A stretch of 12,575 nucleotides of DNA. Origin: an uncultured Traorella sp. (GTDB lineage: Bacteria; Bacillota_I; Bacilli_A; Erysipelotrichales; Erysipelotrichaceae). Where the stretch lies: contig CAMEIZ010000039.1 in NCBI GenBank assembly GCA_945919165.1, forward strand, positions 1-12,575. The letters run 5' to 3'. A program made the position numbers and the translations under genes. Within the stretch, counting starts at the first letter, position 1, and each line of letters begins with the position of its first letter. The notes beneath the pieces were generated by a model. That model was not told the origin of the DNA and ran no database searches. It saw only the letters and a list, made by a program, of their open reading frames with translations. Positions 12,555 through 12,575 of this stretch are shown piece after piece.

Positions 12555-12575
12555 TTGGAAGTTTTGATAACAGAG
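12555..12575 (+). CDS. Start of an unidentified gene, probable TTG start (3' partial)
   Basis: GAGGTGAT (12544-12551 region) is a strong ribosome binding site. The TTG at 12555, 6-7 nt further, opens a frame to the window edge reading (M)EVLITE. The nearer ATG at 12550 runs only five codons to a TGA at 12565, so it is not the start. Seven codons are too few to name a product. In B. subtilis the gene after bsrB is tcdA, but I cannot confirm that here. Confidence 0.5.

Noticed and set aside
1..12575. Mobile elements, CRISPR, toxin-antitoxin or defence genes
   Set aside because: No transposase, integrase, repeat-spacer pattern, paired small toxin/antitoxin frames or target-site duplications were seen. 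All gaps are short and explained by regulatory sequence.

Overview
The window looks like a chromosomal housekeeping segment from a low-GC, fermentative Gram-positive bacterium (Bacillota). An anaerobic gut lineage related to Erysipelotrichia is my best guess. The grounds are AT-rich DNA, strong AGGAGG-type ribosome binding sites, intrinsic terminators, a T-box leader, the Firmicutes gene order apt-rel-hisS-aspS, an anaerobe-type flavin reductase/rubredoxin fusion, and fermentative L-lactate dehydrogenase. TGA is not used inside genes, so the standard code applies. The taxonomic placement is inference from gene content. I see no transposon, phage, plasmid, CRISPR or defence genes.

Positions 1-1493: the 3' part of a flavin reductase/rubredoxin gene; a tRNA-Gln(CUG) with its own promoter and terminator; a small DEDDh (DnaQ-like) exonuclease whose extended -10 element lies so close to the ATG that its mRNA may be leaderless; and a convergent gene for an unrecognised 99-residue cysteine-rich protein. 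The last two genes share a bidirectional terminator.

Positions 1494-4445: a divergent regulatory region with two inverted repeats, then L-lactate dehydrogenase (ldh, start corrected to 1697) facing a minus-strand lactate permease. Two terminators lie between them, and a cre-like operator sits at the permease promoter. This is a lactate production/transport neighbourhood.

Positions 4446-6235: a GNAT acetyltransferase of the phosphinothricin acetyltransferase type, then a secreted NlpC/P60 cell-wall hydrolase with an Ig-like domain. Its promoter is preceded by repeated TGTRA motifs.

Positions 6236-12324: the stress and translation block. apt (adenine salvage) and rel (bifunctional (p)ppGpp synthetase/hydrolase) form one unit. 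hisS and aspS form a second unit, started by a promoter abutting the rel stop codon and controlled by a T-box leader with a CAC (His) specifier, so the pair should respond to uncharged tRNA-His. The AspRS appears to lack about 26 residues of the normal hinge between its anticodon-binding and catalytic domains.

Positions 12325-12575: a consensus -10 element, a structured RNA of about 175 nt with a terminator (candidate 6S RNA, matching the position of bsrB after aspS in Bacillus subtilis), and the first seven codons of a gene with a probable TTG start.

I did not find a convincing novel multi-gene system. The points most worth checking are the shortened AspRS, the structured RNA after aspS, the possibly leaderless exonuclease message, the cysteine-rich orphan protein and the repeat array before the wall hydrolase.
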